From the NCBI GenBank assembly GCA_012512795.1, contig JAAZDL010000008.1, positions 1 to 7,978 on the forward strand: a DNA stretch of 7,978 nt. Reading direction: 5' to 3'. The DNA is from Mycoplasmatota bacterium. GTDB lineage: Bacteria > Bacillota_I > Bacilli_A > RF39 > UBA660. The first letter of the stretch is position 1. Each line of letters begins with the position of its first letter. The notes below the pieces were generated by a model, which had not been told where the DNA came from, did not search any database, and saw only the letters and a list, made by a program, of their open reading frames with translations. A program made the position numbers and the translations under genes. Shown here in pieces: positions 6,201-7,978 of the stretch.

Positions 6201-7067
6201 AATTTGATTCATTACTTCAGCTGCGAAGTCATCATTTCTTTTTTCCATTCCTTCACCAACTTCATATTTAACAAGTTTAACAAGTTTTGAATTATTGTTC
6301 ATTAAATAATCTTTAACTTTTAATTCTGAATCTTTTATAAATGATTGTTCTTCTAATACTGTTTCTTCATAGAATTTATTAATTCTACCTTCAACAATTT
6401 TATCAGCAAATTCTATCTTTTTGCCTTCATTTATTACTTGTTCTTTAATTACTGATTTTTCATGCTCCAAATCTTTACTTGGAACACTTTCAACACTAAT
6501 ATAAAGCGGTCTCATAGCTGCTGCTTGCATTGCTACATCTCTAGCTACTTCTTCATTATTGCCTTCAACTATTGTTAAAGAAGATATTTTACCACCCATA
6601 TGTAAATATGAACCAAAAACTTCGTTTTCGTTTTTAGTTAAAAATTCAAATCTTCTTAAACTAATTTTTTCTCCTATTTTAGCGGTTGCATTTATAATAA
6701 GATCATTAAGTGTTTCTTCATTATTTTTAAGATTAAGTGCATCTTCTAATGTTTCACACTTATTTTTTAATATAGTTTCACCTATTACATCTAATAAGTT
6801 TTTAAATTCTTCATTTTTAGCTACAAAATCAGTTTCAGAATTTAATTCAATAATAACAGCATTATTTTTATTAATATAAATATTAGATAATCCCTCAGCT
6901 GCTATTCTTTCTGCTTTCTTAGCTGCTTTAGAAATACCTTTTTCTCTTAAATAATCAATTGCTTTATCCATGTCTCCATTACTTTCAGTAAGAGCTTTTT
7001 TGCAATCCATCATTCCAGCTCCAGTTTTATCTCTTAATTCTTTAACCATGCTAGCACTAATATTCAT
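6195..7067 (-). CDS. tsf: Translation elongation factor Ts
   Basis: Guanine-nucleotide exchange factor that regenerates EF-Tu-GTP during elongation in the cytoplasm. It is 290 aa, the usual length. The N-terminal UBA-like domain carries the signature MVKELRDKTGAGMMDCKKAL (7-26), followed by the linker KGISKAAKKAERIAAEG (43-59). The TDFVAKN motif (79-85), whose Asp-Phe contacts EF-Tu, is intact. The core subdomains include YLHMGGKISSLTIVEG (154-169) and VAMQAAAMRPLYIS (178-191). The C-terminal helices contain QSFIKDSELKVKDYL. The start is ATG with AGGAGG 4 nt upstream; that site begins within the TAG stop of rpsB, so the two genes are tightly joined. The gene ends inside the terminator at 6173-6200, which closes the unit before rpsU. 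Confidence 0.97.
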   Translation of the reverse strand: MNISASMVKELRDKTGAGMMDCKKALTESNGDMDKAIDYLREKGISKAAKKAERIAAEGLSNIYINKNNAVIIELNSETDFVAKNEEFKNLLDVIGETILKNKCETLEDALNLKNNEETLNDLIINATAKIGEKISLRRFEFLTKNENEVFGSYLHMGGKISSLTIVEGNNEEVARDVAMQAAAMRPLYISVESVPSKDLEHEKSVIKEQVINEGKKIEFADKIVEGRINKFYEETVLEEQSFIKDSELKVKDYLMNNNSKLVKLVKYEVGEGMEKRNDDFAAEVMNQIK

Positions 7068-7070
7068 ATT

Positions 7071-7078
7071 TCCTCCTA
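7071..7078 (-). promoter_or_regulatory. tsf ribosome binding site fused to the rpsB stop codon
   Basis: On the minus strand the sequence TAGGAGGA combines the rpsB stop (TAG, 7076-7078) with the AGGAGG Shine-Dalgarno site of tsf, 4 nt before its ATG. A ribosome ending rpsB would sit directly on the start region of tsf, which suggests translational coupling. Confidence 0.75.
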
Positions 7079-7978
7079 GTTTAGTGATGAAATTAATTCA
7101 TCTTTTTTCATAGTTGAGTATCCTGCAATGTTTTTTTCTTTAGCAAGTTTTTTTAATTCAACTACTGTCATTTTAGAATAGTCTGATTTTTCATTTGTTT
7201 CAGTTACTATTTCTTTTTCTTCTACTTTGTTTGATTCTTCTTCAAAGTTATCAAGTTCAACAACTTTAGTTTCAACTTTTATTTCTCTTGCTGGCTTATT
7301 ATCTTCCTCAGATACAAAATCTATTAATTCTAATCCATTAGCTTCACATACTGCATTAGCAAGTACTCCTAAAACAACTTTAACGCTTCTAACAGCATCA
7401 TCATTTGCTGGAATTGGAAAATCTACATCATCAGGATCGCAGTTAGTATCTACTATTCCAAATACTGGAATATGTAATTTACGAGCTTCACGAATAGCAT
7501 TTATTTCTATTCTAGGATCCACAACAATTATCGCTTTTGGTAAACGATCCATTGTTCTAACACCAGATAAAAGTTTATTTAACTTTTCATATTCTTTTTG
7601 TATTTTAGCAACTTCTTTTTTAGGTAAAAGTTCAAACTTACCACTACTTTCCATAGTTTCTATTTCAGTTAGTCTTTTTATTCTATCTCTAATTGTTCTA
7701 AAATTAGTAAGAAGTCCTCCTAACCATCTTTCAGTTACATAATAACTATTACATCTTTGTGCCTCTTCAACACTTGCATCTTTAGCCTGTTTTTTAGTTC
7801 CAACAAATAAAACTTTTCCGCCATTTTCACATACTTTAAGAAGTTCAGCGTAAGCTTCCTCTATTTTCTCAACAGTTTTTTGTAAATCGATAATATGTAT
7901 ATCATCTCTTGATGTGAAGATAAACTCCTTCATTTTAGGATTCCATCTTTTTGTTTGATGTCCAAAATGAACACCAGC
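7076..7978 (-). CDS. rpsB: 30S ribosomal protein S2 with Rho_N/SAP-like C-terminal extension, 5'-partial
   Basis: Ribosomal protein uS2 of the 30S subunit. The reading frame continues past the internal ATG at 7933 to the window edge, adding AGVHFGHQTKRWNPK, a hallmark S2 motif. That ATG is therefore not the start, and only about 10 residues lie outside. Core motifs are FTSRDDIHIIDL, VLFVGTKKQAKD, ERWLGGLLTNFRTI, LPKAIIVVDP, HIPVFGIVDTNCDPDDVDFPIPANDDA and the following helix (shown here in separate blocks). The canonical S2 fold ends near GVLANAVCEANG. After it come about 50 mostly acidic, probably disordered residues. A final 31-residue module (7079-7171) starts at MTVVELKKLAKEKNIAGYS and ends KKDELISSLN. 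That module fits the helix-extended loop-helix pattern of Rho_N/SAP-like domains. The gene runs into tsf with stop and Shine-Dalgarno site overlapping, the standard rpsB-tsf order. Confidence 0.96.
   Translation of the reverse strand, partial: AGVHFGHQTKRWNPKMKEFIFTSRDDIHIIDLQKTVEKIEEAYAELLKVCENGGKVLFVGTKKQAKDASVEEAQRCNSYYVTERWLGGLLTNFRTIRDRIKRLTEIETMESSGKFELLPKKEVAKIQKEYEKLNKLLSGVRTMDRLPKAIIVVDPRIEINAIREARKLHIPVFGIVDTNCDPDDVDFPIPANDDAVRSVKVVLGVLANAVCEANGLELIDFVSEEDNKPAREIKVETKVVELDNFEEESNKVEEKEIVTETNEKSDYSKMTVVELKKLAKEKNIAGYSTMKKDELISSLN

Noticed and set aside
7931..7933. ATG at 7931-7933 as the start of rpsB.
   Set aside because: The frame continues to the window edge and encodes the conserved AGVHFGHQTKRWNP segment of S2, so this is an internal methionine.

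Overview
The window comes from a very AT-rich, low-GC Bacillota genome. The most likely source is an uncultured Bacilli lineage in the Erysipelotrichia / RF39 / Mollicutes-relative neighbourhood. The grounds are A/T-biased codon use, purine-rich AGGAGG-type Shine-Dalgarno sites, sigma-A-type promoters, the rpsU-yqeY pairing, and retained peptidoglycan genes (murG, ftsQ/divIB). No species can be named from the sequence alone. Trp is encoded by TGG at all five places seen. The ten stop codons are seven TAA and three TAG, with no TGA.

Layout. The plus strand carries one gene at the left edge: a PLP-dependent enzyme of the methionine gamma-lyase / 'aluminium resistance' (YnbB) family, open at the window edge. 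It converges on a minus-strand block and ends at a shared bidirectional terminator (about 1225-1256). Everything else is on the minus strand, in three units read right to left. (1) 7978-6195: rpsB (5' end outside the window) and tsf, closed by a terminator at 6173-6200. (2) 6139-5395: a strong promoter (TTGATA, 17 nt, TATAAT), then rpsU and yqeY, closed by a terminator at 5395-5418. (3) 5393-1225: a candidate promoter, then two tandem plsC-like acyltransferases, murG, ftsQ/divIB and nfo (endonuclease IV), tightly packed with overlaps or short gaps.

Functionally, the right part is a translation block: S2, EF-Ts, S21, and YqeY, a GatB/YqeY-domain protein. The left operon links phosphatidic-acid synthesis (PlsC pair), lipid II synthesis (MurG) and the divisome (FtsQ/DivIB). 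It looks like a fragment of the dcw cluster, with a DNA-repair gene where ftsA/ftsZ often follow.

I see no mobile element, CRISPR array, phage gene or tRNA/rRNA gene, and no gene-free stretch over 300 bases. No wholly new system is evident. The most unusual items are a Rho_N/SAP-like C-terminal extension on ribosomal protein S2, and an insert of about 84 residues between catalytic motifs III and IV of one PlsC paralogue. A third is that all three minus-strand terminators incorporate the stop codon of the last gene.
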